From contig MGUK01000015.1 of NCBI GenBank assembly GCA_001799995.1, positions 1 to 38,982 on the forward strand: 38,982 bases of DNA, read 5' to 3'. The notes beneath the pieces are model-generated. The model was not told where the DNA came from and did no database searches. It saw only the letters and a list, made by a program, of their open reading frames with translations. Numbering within the stretch: the first letter of the stretch is position 1; each line of letters begins with the position of its first letter. This document shows, piece by piece, positions 8,170 to 15,052 of the stretch. Both the position numbers and the translations under genes were made by a program. This DNA is from Elusimicrobia bacterium GWF2_62_30. Its GTDB lineage: Bacteria; Elusimicrobiota; Elusimicrobia; Elusimicrobiales; UBA9959.

Positions 8170-10196
8170 CCCATCATTATCTTCATCGCTTCCTGCATCG
8201 ACGTTATCCCGTGGCGGACGGTTTCCAGCACGGCCTTGCGCAGCGGGACCATCCCCTCGCTAACGGCCAGTTCGGACAGCATGTCCACATTGTAGTTGGA
8301 GGTTATAAGCTGGCGCATGGCCGAAGTCTGTATCGGCATCACCTCGAAAACCGGCTTGCGGCCCGCGTAGCCGCCGCCGTGGCAATGCGGACAGCCGACG
8401 GCGTGGTAAACCTGGCCCAGCCGGCCTATCTCCTCGTCGGTCAGAAAGCGTTTTTCTTCTTCCGAGAGGTGCCCGGGGGTTTTGCAGTGGCTGCAGAGCT
8501 TGCGCACCAGCCGCTGCGCGATAACGAGTTTGACGCTGGCCGCCACCAGGTAAGGGGCCACGCCCATATGCGTCAGGCGCACTATGGTGGCCGGGGCGCT
8601 GTTAGTGTGCAGCGTGGAGAACACCAGGTGGCCGGTGATGGAGGCCTTTATGGAGATCTCCGCCGTCTCCAGGTCGCGGATCTCGCCGACCAGCATTATA
8701 TCCGGGTCCTGGCGCAGGAAGGCCCGCAGCGTCGCCTCGAAAGTAAGTCCCACTCCGGAAAGTATCTTTACCTGGTTAACGTTGGGCACCTCGTACTCCA
8801 CGGGGTCTTCGGCCGTCATTATGTTCACGTCCGGCTTATTGAGGACGTTTATCATGGTATAAAGGGTGGTGGTTTTGCCGCTGCCCGTGGGCCCGGTGAC
8901 CAGGATCAGGCCATTGGGGCTCTTGAGCGCGCCCTCCACGGCTTTAAGCTCCCGCGGCGCCAGGTCCAGCTGGGTAAGCGTGGCGTTAAGTTTGCTCTGG
9001 CCAAGTATGCGCATCACTATTTTTTCGCCTTTTATGCAGGGCAGCGTGCTTACGCGGAACTCTATGCGGTTGCCGCGCATCTGCACCCGGAACTGCCCGT
9101 CCTGGGGCAGGCGCCTTTCGGTTATATTTAGGCTGCACATGATCTTGATGCGGGCGGTAAGGCGGGCGTGGATGGAGATAGGCAGCGTGGTAAGCTGGTG
9201 CAGCACGCCGTCCACGCGCACCCTTACCATCACCCTGGTTTCCTGCGGTTCTATGTGTATATCTGAAGCATGCATATCCACAGCCGCCATCAGGATCTTG
9301 TTGACGCGGTGGATAAGAGGGGAATCCGCCTCCAGGTTCTCCAGCCCGGTCGCGGCCTTCACGTCTTCCTTGCTGTCCTCGCTCTCCAGTACCTTCAGCT
9401 CGTCGTCGTTCTCGGCCACCAGCTCCTCTATCTCCGGGACCTCCTCTTCAGCGGGAGGCAGTTCCGGCTGGGGTTCCGGCTGGGGTTCGGGCTGGGGTTC
9501 AGGCTCCGGTTCAGGCTCCGGCACCGGCATCGATACTGCCGCCTGCGGCGGCAGCGACACAGGGGCGGGAGGCGGGACAGGCCCGGCGGGAACAGGTTCG
9601 TTGAATCTCTCTATACTAAGGTTGGGCGGTACCGGTTCCGGGAAGTAAGGTTCGGCCGAAGGCTGGGCCTCCGGCTTTAGTTCCGGCTTCGGCTCGGGTT
9701 TAGGCTGCGGCTTCGGGGCCGGCTTAAGCTGGGGCGCCGTTAACCCGAGGACGCGGTTTATGCTGGCCAGCAGGATGGCGTTCGGCACCGGCTTTTCAAG
9801 GAAATCGGAAATATCCATGTTCAGCGTGCGCAGGTGCTGCCGGTTGGTGGCGCCGGTGAACATTATTATGCGCAGCTTGCGCGTATCATAATTACTGCGT
9901 ATCTCCTGTATCAACTCATACCCGTTCATCTTGGGCATGTTGAAATCCACCAGCACCAGGTCGGGGGCGCCCACCTTCAGCAGGGCCAGCGCCTCTATGC
10001 CGTTGCCAGCTTCCAGTACCTTGAAATGCTTTACCTCGAGCAGATGCCTGACCAGTTCGCGATAATCTTTATTGTCATCCACTACCAGCACGGTAGCGAT
10101 ATAGATCGGGAGGTTCTGTCCCGTCCTGGGGGAAGCAGCCGCAGCATGCACGGCGGAAGCGCCCGCCGCCGTTCTATCCGCCCTTGTGTTTTCCAT
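8166..10196 (-). CDS. Response-regulator receiver fused to PilB/GspE-type ATPase
   Basis: 676 residues from the ATG at 10196; upstream in-frame GTG 10223 is possible, but TTG 10259 lies inside the promoter. Receiver domain: VVDDN near residue 40, phospho-acceptor D84 in VLVDFNMP, and FLEKP. A Pro/Glu-rich linker (~155-255, many PEPEPQPEPQ units) follows. The C-terminal secretion ATPase has Walker A GPTGSGKT at 435-442, Walker B DIMLVGEIRD near 499, the His box (FSTLHTNSA) and a tetracysteine zinc site (C568, C571, C602, C605). PilB/GspE ATPases drive type IV pilus or type II secretion assembly; the usual N-terminal T2SSE domain is replaced here by the receiver. No other pilus gene lies nearby. 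Confidence 0.92.
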   Translation of the reverse strand: MENTRADRTAAGASAVHAAAASPRTGQNLPIYIATVLVVDDNKDYRELVRHLLEVKHFKVLEAGNGIEALALLKVGAPDLVLVDFNMPKMNGYELIQEIRSNYDTRKLRIIMFTGATNRQHLRTLNMDISDFLEKPVPNAILLASINRVLGLTAPQLKPAPKPQPKPEPKPELKPEAQPSAEPYFPEPVPPNLSIERFNEPVPAGPVPPPAPVSLPPQAAVSMPVPEPEPEPEPQPEPQPEPQPELPPAEEEVPEIEELVAENDDELKVLESEDSKEDVKAATGLENLEADSPLIHRVNKILMAAVDMHASDIHIEPQETRVMVRVRVDGVLHQLTTLPISIHARLTARIKIMCSLNITERRLPQDGQFRVQMRGNRIEFRVSTLPCIKGEKIVMRILGQSKLNATLTQLDLAPRELKAVEGALKSPNGLILVTGPTGSGKTTTLYTMINVLNKPDVNIMTAEDPVEYEVPNVNQVKILSGVGLTFEATLRAFLRQDPDIMLVGEIRDLETAEISIKASITGHLVFSTLHTNSAPATIVRLTHMGVAPYLVAASVKLVIAQRLVRKLCSHCKTPGHLSEEEKRFLTDEEIGRLGQVYHAVGCPHCHGGGYAGRKPVFEVMPIQTSAMRQLITSNYNVDMLSELAVSEGMVPLRKAVLETVRHGITSMQEAMKIMMG

Positions 10197-10244
10197 AAGA
10201 AGACCGCCCGCCCGAAATTTCACGATCTTTCTTCCAACGGGTAT

Positions 10245-10273
10245 AGTATATAGCCGCAAGGCCGGCCGGACAA
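10245..10273 (-). promoter_or_regulatory. Sigma70-type promoter TTGTCC-N17-TATACT of the ATPase-kinase operon
   Basis: On the minus strand the -35 hexamer TTGTCC (10273-10268) and the -10 TATACT (10250-10245) are exactly 17 bases apart. The predicted leader to the ATG at 10196 is about 42 bases. This is the only clear two-box promoter in the window. Confidence 0.6.
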
Positions 10274-10281
10274 TTGTCCGG
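10266..10281. promoter_or_regulatory. Perfect 16-bp palindrome overlapping the -35 box
   Basis: CCGGACAATTGTCCGG is a perfect palindrome; its right half contains the -35 hexamer of the receiver-ATPase promoter. The position suits a dimeric repressor or activator site. The AraC-type regulator encoded just upstream is one candidate, but AraC proteins usually prefer direct repeats. Confidence 0.5.
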
Positions 10282-10340
10282 TTCTCCCTTGAATTGACTT
10301 TATTCCACTTCGTTGTTCGGGTAAGGCGCCGCGCCCGGCG

Positions 10341-11069
10341 TCAGGAGCGCTTCCGGCCGCGGCTGCGGTAGGAGGAAGGCCTGGTCTTCACAATATTCTC
10401 GAACTGGCGGATGAAGGAAACGGCGTTGGCATAGCCCAGCTTCAGCGAGATCTGTTTTATCGAATCGCCGGAGGAAACCAGCAGGCGCCGGGCAAGGTCC
10501 ATCTTTATCTTAAGCTTGTACTGGCTGAAGCTCATGCCTGTCTTCTGGCGGAACAACCTGCTCAGGTATTTAGGAGCGAGAAAAACCGCCTTGGCCGCGT
10601 CCTCGAGCGTAACCTTCCCAAGGGCGTTGGCTTCCAGGAAGCGGCGGGCGTGCGCCACCTTCCCGTCGCTGTCGGTAGCGCTGCAGGCCGGGCAGGTGCG
10701 GTTGAAGCTCAGTTCCTTTTCGATGGCCGCCCGCATGGCCTGCAGCTCGAACGGCTTCTCGATATAATTGTCGGCGCGCGCGGTCAGGGCGTGGATGGCC
10801 ACGTCCTTGGTGCTGAAGCCGGTCATTATTATGACCCTTTTTTCCGGCGCCATAGCCTTTATCTTCCCAAGGGCGGTGATGCCGTCCATGTCGGGCAGCT
10901 GCACGTCGAGGATCACCAGCTCCAGTTCATTGGGCTTGGCAAGCAGGGCCAGCGCCTCCGCGGCGCTGGCGGCGGCGGTAACGTCGAATTCCGGGAACCA
11001 CAGGCCGAAATCGGCGCGCAGGTCCGCGTTATCGTCGACCAGAAGTATCTTGCGGCGAATATTCTGCGT
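10341..11069 (-). CDS. Response regulator with receiver and AraC-type HTH output
   Basis: The receiver begins RRKILLVDDN, with the phospho-acceptor Asp in VILDVQLPDMDG, MTGFST and IEKPF. A ~95-residue AraC/XylS DNA-binding domain ends the protein (LEDAAKAVFLAPKYLSRLF for helix-turn-helix 1; IKQISLKLGYANAVSFIRQF for number 2). An ATG at 10916 falls inside the receiver after the acidic pocket, so it cannot be the true start. Upstream to the in-frame stop at 11084 there is no ATG, GTG or TTG. The best fits are ACG at 11069, eight bases after GGGAG, or ATT at 11060. It probably regulates neighbouring genes such as the ATPase-kinase operon downstream. Confidence 0.85.
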   Translation of the reverse strand, partial: TQNIRRKILLVDDNADLRADFGLWFPEFDVTAAASAAEALALLAKPNELELVILDVQLPDMDGITALGKIKAMAPEKRVIIMTGFSTKDVAIHALTARADNYIEKPFELQAMRAAIEKELSFNRTCPACSATDSDGKVAHARRFLEANALGKVTLEDAAKAVFLAPKYLSRLFRQKTGMSFSQYKLKIKMDLARRLLVSSGDSIKQISLKLGYANAVSFIRQFENIVKTRPSSYRSRGRKRS

Positions 11070-11075
11070 AAAGCG

Positions 11076-11083
11076 TCTCCCTT
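11076..11083 (-). promoter_or_regulatory. Shine-Dalgarno deciding a non-AUG start
   Basis: AAGGGAGA on the minus strand lies within normal reach of ACG 11069 and slightly too far (15 bases) from ATT 11060. It is the only ribosome site in the open frame before the receiver. Confidence 0.45.
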
Positions 11084-11175
11084 ATCAGTAAACCGTTCCC
11101 CTACCGCTATAATATCATAAGAAAGGGGTTTTATAAAATCCCGGAGACGTCCCGGGCGCGGCGTTCCCTATTTCC

Positions 11176-11181
11176 TATAAT
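11176..11181 (+). promoter_or_regulatory. -10 TATAAT for a leaderless RluA-type mRNA
   Basis: Consensus TATAAT ends seven bases before the ATG at 11189. There is no -35 match and no ribosome site, as in other leaderless units of this window. Confidence 0.55.
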
Positions 11182-11188
11182 TAACGTT

Positions 11189-11989
11189 ATGCTTACAGAA
11201 AGACCCGTGGCCGGCGACGGCCGCGCACCTGTCCCCCGCCGCCCCGTCCGGATGATAACGCCCGCCGAGCTCGACAGCTGGGTGCTGTACGACGACGACG
11301 AGGTCTTCGTAGTGAACAAGCCGGGGGACGTGGTCTGCCACCCGTCCAAGGCCGGCCCCTGGTCGAGCCTGGCGGGCGCGGTGCGGGCGCACCTGGGACT
11401 GGACGCCGCGCACCTGGTGTTCCGCCTGGACCGCGAGACCAGCGGGGTGGTATTGTTCGCCAAAACTCCGGAGGTAGCGGGGCACCTGCAGCGGGCGGTA
11501 CGGACGCGCAAGTCGGGCAAGACTTACCTGGCCATACTGACCGGGGAATTTTCGGAACCGGCCACCGTCGACCAGCCCCTGGGGGCCGACGAAAAAAGCG
11601 TCATCGTCGCGAAAACGGCGGTGAACCCGGCCGGGCACGCGGCGGTCACCCATTTCACGCCGCTTTCCCGGGGCGGCGGCTTTACGCTGGCCCGCGTGGT
11701 TACGGAGACCGGCCGCAAGCACCAGATACGGGCCCACGCGCAATGGCTCGGCCGCTGCCTGGTAGGCGACAAGCTCTACGGCCCCGACGAACGGTGTTTC
11801 CTGGATTTCATCGACGGCGGCTGGACCGCCGCCCTGGCTGAAAAACTGCTGCTCCCCCGGCAGGCCCTGCACTGCGCGGAGATAGACCTCACGAAAGGCG
11901 GGTTAGACCGCGTGTTCTCCGCCCCGCTGCCCCCCGACCTGCGCGCCTTCTGCGAAACCCGCGGCCTCGCCATCCCCGCTGGAATATGA
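11189..11989 (+). CDS. RluA-family pseudouridine synthase
   Basis: 266 residues. Family signatures: VVNKPGDVVCHPS near residues 41-53, the catalytic motif FRLDRETSG with Asp81 (canonical HRLDxxTSG, here Phe replaces His), KTYLAILTG, and a C-terminal GRKHQIRAHAQWLG segment matching the RluA TGRxHQIRxH motif. The family converts uridine to pseudouridine in 23S rRNA or tRNA; which site cannot be inferred. There is no S4 domain before the catalytic core. The gene follows a consensus -10 directly and stops at the very edge of a 26-bp inverted repeat that also forms the end of the convergent AlaX-like gene. Confidence 0.93.
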   Translation: MLTERPVAGDGRAPVPRRPVRMITPAELDSWVLYDDDEVFVVNKPGDVVCHPSKAGPWSSLAGAVRAHLGLDAAHLVFRLDRETSGVVLFAKTPEVAGHLQRAVRTRKSGKTYLAILTGEFSEPATVDQPLGADEKSVIVAKTAVNPAGHAAVTHFTPLSRGGGFTLARVVTETGRKHQIRAHAQWLGRCLVGDKLYGPDERCFLDFIDGGWTAALAEKLLLPRQALHCAEIDLTKGGLDRVFSAPLPPDLRAFCETRGLAIPAGI

Positions 11990-12077
11990 CAGGGGACGCT
12001 GATGACTAAATGACTATTTATCAACTTCCAAAAACAGGATTGTTAACAACAAGTCATTTAGTCATCAGCGTCCCCTG
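11990..12077. repeat. Perfect 26-bp inverted repeat with AT-rich loop
   Basis: Left arm 11990-12015 begins CAGGGGACGCTGATGACTAA and is exactly complementary to the right arm 12052-12077, around a 36-base AT-rich loop. The left arm starts directly after the RluA stop; the right arm supplies the last codons (AGDADD) and stop of the AlaX-like gene. There is no T tract as in the other terminators. It looks like a REP- or MITE-like insertion; that reading is inference. Confidence 0.85.
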
Positions 12078-12510
12078 CATATAGTTTGAACCTGACGCGC
12101 AGCACGCCGTTCTCGAAACTGCTGGAGACTATTTTGAAGCCGCCTATCTCGGCGGTGGACTTCACATGCGGGCCGATGCACGGGCAGGCGTCGTAATCGC
12201 CGATGACGACCACGCGCAGCCTGTCGCCGGTCCCCTCCGGCAGGCGGCCGAGGTCGTACTTCCCCGCGGCCTCCTCCTTCGAAACGAAATCTTCTTTAAC
12301 CGGCAGGTCGGCCCTGACCGCCTCGTTCACCCGCTTCTCCAACTCAGCCGTCTCCTCCGGGGTCAGGCCGCGCGTGAACCTGTAGTCGCACTTGGATTTC
12401 TTTTTCTCGATGTGGGAGCTGAAAGCCCGGCCGCAGCCGAACAGGCGCACCATAGTCTGGTTCAGCAGGTGCTCCGCCGTGTGCATTTTGAAGTCGGAAT
12501 ATTCCTTCAT
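12058..12510 (-). CDS. AlaX-like alanyl-tRNA editing protein
   Basis: 150 residues, the size of a short stand-alone AlaX. Zinc ligands typical of the AlaRS/ThrRS second additional domain are visible: H10 and H14 in HTAEH, and C111 and H115 in CPCIGPH. Such proteins deacylate mischarged Ser- or Gly-tRNA(Ala) in trans; the exact substrate is not certain. The final residues YAGDADD and the stop codon come from the right arm of the inverted repeat, so the native C-terminus may have been replaced. A GGGGGAT stretch upstream of the ATG may be the ribosome site; a TAAAAT box lies at 12554-12559. Confidence 0.88.
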   Translation of the reverse strand: MKEYSDFKMHTAEHLLNQTMVRLFGCGRAFSSHIEKKKSKCDYRFTRGLTPEETAELEKRVNEAVRADLPVKEDFVSKEEAAGKYDLGRLPEGTGDRLRVVVIGDYDACPCIGPHVKSTAEIGGFKIVSSSFENGVLRVRFKLYAGDADD

Positions 12511-12553
12511 TTTTTCTTTATCCCCCTGCCTGTCGCGGGCGCGGTGAAAATAT

Positions 12554-12559
12554 ATTTTA
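12554..12559 (-). promoter_or_regulatory. Putative -10 TAAAAT for the AlaX-like gene
   Basis: On the minus strand TTGTAAAAT lies in an AT-rich island about 45 bases before the start codon. There is no -35 match. Confidence 0.35.
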
Positions 12560-12663
12560 CAAAAAGGCTCCCCCGCTTTCCCGGCTTTTAGCCTTGCGGC
12601 GCACAGTAATACTACCGAACAGGCCGGGCAGAATTACTAATAGTTCCAAACCCCGGCAGCGGC

Positions 12664-12669
12664 TATACT
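12664..12669 (+). promoter_or_regulatory. Putative -10 TATACT for the QPMS-repeat gene
   Basis: GGCTATACT lies 29 bases before the ATG at 12699, giving a short leader with a strong AGGAGG ribosome site. TTATTAT at 12672-12678 is an alternative. Confidence 0.4.
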
Positions 12670-12698
12670 GGTTATTATCAGTCTTTTAGGAGGAGTAA

Positions 12699-13298
12699 AT
12701 GAAAACTATCCTGGCAGTATTGTTATCGCCCCTGCTTGCGCAGGCGGCCTTCGCGCAGAACGCGCCGGACCCGCGCAGCCAGCCCCAGCCGATGTCGGCG
12801 AACACCGTGGAGCCTCAGCCGATGTCGACAAATACCGTTATTCCCCAGCCCATGTCGACGAGCACCGTAGTGCCCCAGCCCATGTCCGGGACTAAGCCCG
12901 TACTGTCCGTGACAACGTCTACCGGGGCCGATTTTTTCCGGCCGGCCAACACTCCGCGCCCGGCTATCTACATAAGTACGGATAGCATGTCACCCCCTTT
13001 CCGGCCGTTCCATGCCCCTATTTCCACGGAGCCCTCGTCGGGCGCGGCGCCGCGCCCCGCAAGCAAGGCCGCTGTTACGGTTTCCGAGCTAACGGCGATA
13101 CAGACAGACGAGCTCAAGGCGCTCAGGGAAAGCCTGAAGAGCAGACCCAATGCGGAGATAGATAAAGCGGTGAAAGCCAGGAAAGCCGAACACAAGGCCG
13201 CCATCAAGGCCCTGAAGAACGCCAACAAGACAGAAGCGGAAAAACGCGATAATGCCGGTTCTTCCGATAAGGCGGGAACAAAGAATAGCGGCGACTGA
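12699..13298 (+). CDS. Secreted protein with QPMSxxTV repeats
   Basis: 199 residues, no known family. A signal peptide (MKTILAVLLSPLLAQAAFAQ) is followed by four near-identical 13-residue units ending PQPMS (QPQPMSANTVE, EPQPMSTNTVI, IPQPMSTSTVV, VPQPMSG). A middle Pro/Ser/Thr-rich segment and a Lys/Ala-rich helical tail (~130-199, ALRESLKSRPNAEIDKAVKA...) come after. The product is probably an extracytoplasmic, partly disordered protein with a helical C-terminus. A textbook ribosome site (AGGAGGAGTAAATG) fixes the start. It is a single gene convergent with proC. Confidence 0.7.
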   Translation: MKTILAVLLSPLLAQAAFAQNAPDPRSQPQPMSANTVEPQPMSTNTVIPQPMSTSTVVPQPMSGTKPVLSVTTSTGADFFRPANTPRPAIYISTDSMSPPFRPFHAPISTEPSSGAAPRPASKAAVTVSELTAIQTDELKALRESLKSRPNAEIDKAVKARKAEHKAAIKALKNANKTEAEKRDNAGSSDKAGTKNSGD

Positions 13299-13336
13299 CA
13301 GCCGGGGCACAAGAACCTCTTCCCGGCCCCGGGGCC

Positions 13337-14173
13337 CTACTCGCGCTTGAAGAGCTTTGCGGCTTTCTCGTTGGAAGTAACTATTCCCGTTATCATCGCC
13401 GAGCTGAAGCCGTGATGTTCCATCTCGTTAAGGCCTTCTATCGTGCAGCCGCGCGGGGTGGTGACCTTGTCTATTTCGCTCTCCGGGTGGCCCTGCCGGC
13501 CCAGCAGCAGCGAGGCCGCTCCCTTGGCGGTCTGGGCGGCCATTATCAGCGCCTCTTCGGAATGAAAGCCTATCTGCGTGCCGCCCTGCGAGGCCGCGCG
13601 GATGGCGCGCAGGAAAAAAGCTATGCCGCAGCCCGTCAGCGCGGTGGCGGGCAGCATCAGCTCCTCGTTAATGACCAGCGCTTTGCCGAGCGCGTCGAAG
13701 ATGGCCTTCGCCCGGTCCAGCCCGGCGCGGTGTTCCGGGGCCGCGCAGAGACAGGTCATGGCTTCGCGTATCGCTATGGCCGTGTTGGTCATGGCCCTGA
13801 CCAGGCAGACCTTTTTTTTCAGCCAGCCCGCCAGCTGCGCCGTGCTCACGCCCGAAACTATGGAGATGACCAGGTGGCGCCTGGCGTCCAGCGCGGGGGC
13901 GATCTCGCGCGCCAGGGCTTCCACCTGCTGCGGCCCCACGGCCAGTATTATTATCTCCGCGCTTTTTACCGCGGCGCGGTTATCGAGGCCGATACCGAAC
14001 TTTTCCCCCCGCAGGCTTTCCAGCAGTTCGGGGCGGCGGCGGGTAAGAACTATCTCCTCCGGCCGGAAGCCGCCCGAAGCGGCCAAACCCCTGGCGATGG
14101 CCGAGCCGATATTGCCGGCCCCGAGTATCGCGATCTTAGCGGCGCCTTTCTTCATTGTTTTGTTCCGTTCCAT
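13337..14173 (-). CDS. proC: Pyrroline-5-carboxylate reductase
   Basis: 278 residues, family-typical. An N-terminal Rossmann fold starts AKIAILGAGNIGSAIARGL, followed by the NADPH-binding strand region and AVGPQQVEALAREI. The C-terminal dimer domain shows LVRAMTNTAIAIREAMTC (the MPNTPA-like motif, with Thr for Pro), TALTGCGIAFFLRAI and the proline-site segment TPRGCTIEGLNEME. It reduces pyrroline-5-carboxylate to proline in the cytoplasm. The start at 14173 is preferred because AGGAG stands five bases upstream; an in-frame ATG lies six codons further in. The GYF-like gene ends 26 bases upstream and may share its transcript. Confidence 0.93.
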   Translation of the reverse strand: MERNKTMKKGAAKIAILGAGNIGSAIARGLAASGGFRPEEIVLTRRRPELLESLRGEKFGIGLDNRAAVKSAEIIILAVGPQQVEALAREIAPALDARRHLVISIVSGVSTAQLAGWLKKKVCLVRAMTNTAIAIREAMTCLCAAPEHRAGLDRAKAIFDALGKALVINEELMLPATALTGCGIAFFLRAIRAASQGGTQIGFHSEEALIMAAQTAKGAASLLLGRQGHPESEIDKVTTPRGCTIEGLNEMEHHGFSSAMITGIVTSNEKAAKLFKRE

Positions 14174-14198
14174 ATTTTCTCCTGTCCGCGGCGGCCGC

Positions 14199-14720
14199 CT
14201 ACTTAGCCTGCGGGGGCTTGGGCAGCAGCAGCGTCTTCATCTCGGCCATGGCTCTCTCCAGGCCGTCTACCTTACCCAGCAGCCGGGCCTGGCTCTCCGC
14301 TATCGAGGCAAGCAGGACGTTCATCTGTTCAAATTTTCTATCGAGAGGCTCCGCCTGCTGGCCGGAGTCCCGCCGCGCGGCAGCCTCCCCGGCGGGCTTC
14401 ATGGGTATGACCGCCGCCGGCAGCGGTTTAGGCGGCGGCGCGGCCTGCTCTTTGGGCTGCGTCAGTTCGATGATCGTCCCTCTCATGGTCATGCCAAGGG
14501 TGGCTTCCGCGGCCTGGCGGGGCGGCAGGGGCGAGGGAGCCGGGCTCAGGGCGGCCAGCACTTCGGGAAAAGCCGACGCCGGTTTCCAGGCGGCGGTCTG
14601 CCCCCCATCGGCGGTTTCCGGGCAGATGAAAGAGTCGGGGCCGAACTTGGCAAGCCCGGGCAGTTTTTCTTTTTCAAAAGGACCGCAGACTTCGTTGTTT
14701 ATATGCGCCCAGTATCTCAT
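14199..14720 (-). CDS. GYF-like domain protein with helical tail
   Basis: 173 residues from the ATG at 14720, chosen for its GGGAGG ribosome site. The first ~55 residues (MRYWAHINNEVCGPFEKEKL...) fit a GYF_2-type domain: Y-W at the start, GP-F in the middle and a conserved Trp near the end (AAWKPAS). These domains bind proline-rich peptides. A Pro/Ala linker and an amphipathic helix (REFEQMNVLLASIAESQARL-like region) follow, ending in PKPPQAK. No signal peptide. The function is unknown; it lies just upstream of proC on the same strand. Confidence 0.7.
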   Translation of the reverse strand: MRYWAHINNEVCGPFEKEKLPGLAKFGPDSFICPETADGGQTAAWKPASAFPEVLAALSPAPSPLPPRQAAEATLGMTMRGTIIELTQPKEQAAPPPKPLPAAVIPMKPAGEAAARRDSGQQAEPLDRKFEQMNVLLASIAESQARLLGKVDGLERAMAEMKTLLLPKPPQAK

Positions 14721-14816
14721 CGTTCCTCCCGACCGCTTTGGTCCTGCCGCCAGCAATAATACCAAATCTTCCGTGAAGCCGGGCCAGGCGCGGGCGCGCC
14801 GGCGGGGATCCGGTCT

Positions 14817-15035
14817 TTACTCCGCCCGGGCGGCGGGCCCCCGGCCGAGGCGGCGCACTATCCGCGCGGGCAGCATGATCACGGCCCCCAACAGCGAAAA
14901 AACGCCGCCCACGGCTATACCGAACAGGCGCAGCGGCAGCAGCAGCACCCAGACTACGGGATAAAGCAGCAGGGCCAGCAGCGCCAGCGGCCAGCAAAGC
15001 GCCAGGAGTATCAGCCAAAGCAGAAAGGTCAGCAT
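14817..15035 (-). CDS. Small hydrophobic membrane protein
   Basis: 72 residues. Two long hydrophobic stretches, LTFLLWLILLALCWPLALLA and a second rich in Leu/Val/Phe up to residue ~55, are followed by an Arg-rich tail (RIVRRLGRGPAARAE) that should stay in the cytoplasm. Family unknown. It starts 17 bases after the oligoendopeptidase gene's stop and may be co-transcribed with it. GGGATGGAACG before the ATG is a weak ribosome site. Confidence 0.6.
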   Translation of the reverse strand: MLTFLLWLILLALCWPLALLALLLYPVVWVLLLPLRLFGIAVGGVFSLLGAVIMLPARIVRRLGRGPAARAE

Positions 15036-15052
15036 CGTTCCATCCCTTGAAC

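Noticed and set aside
8211-9131. 306-codon plus-strand open frame
   Set aside because: Antisense to the ATPase domain, which is unmistakable.
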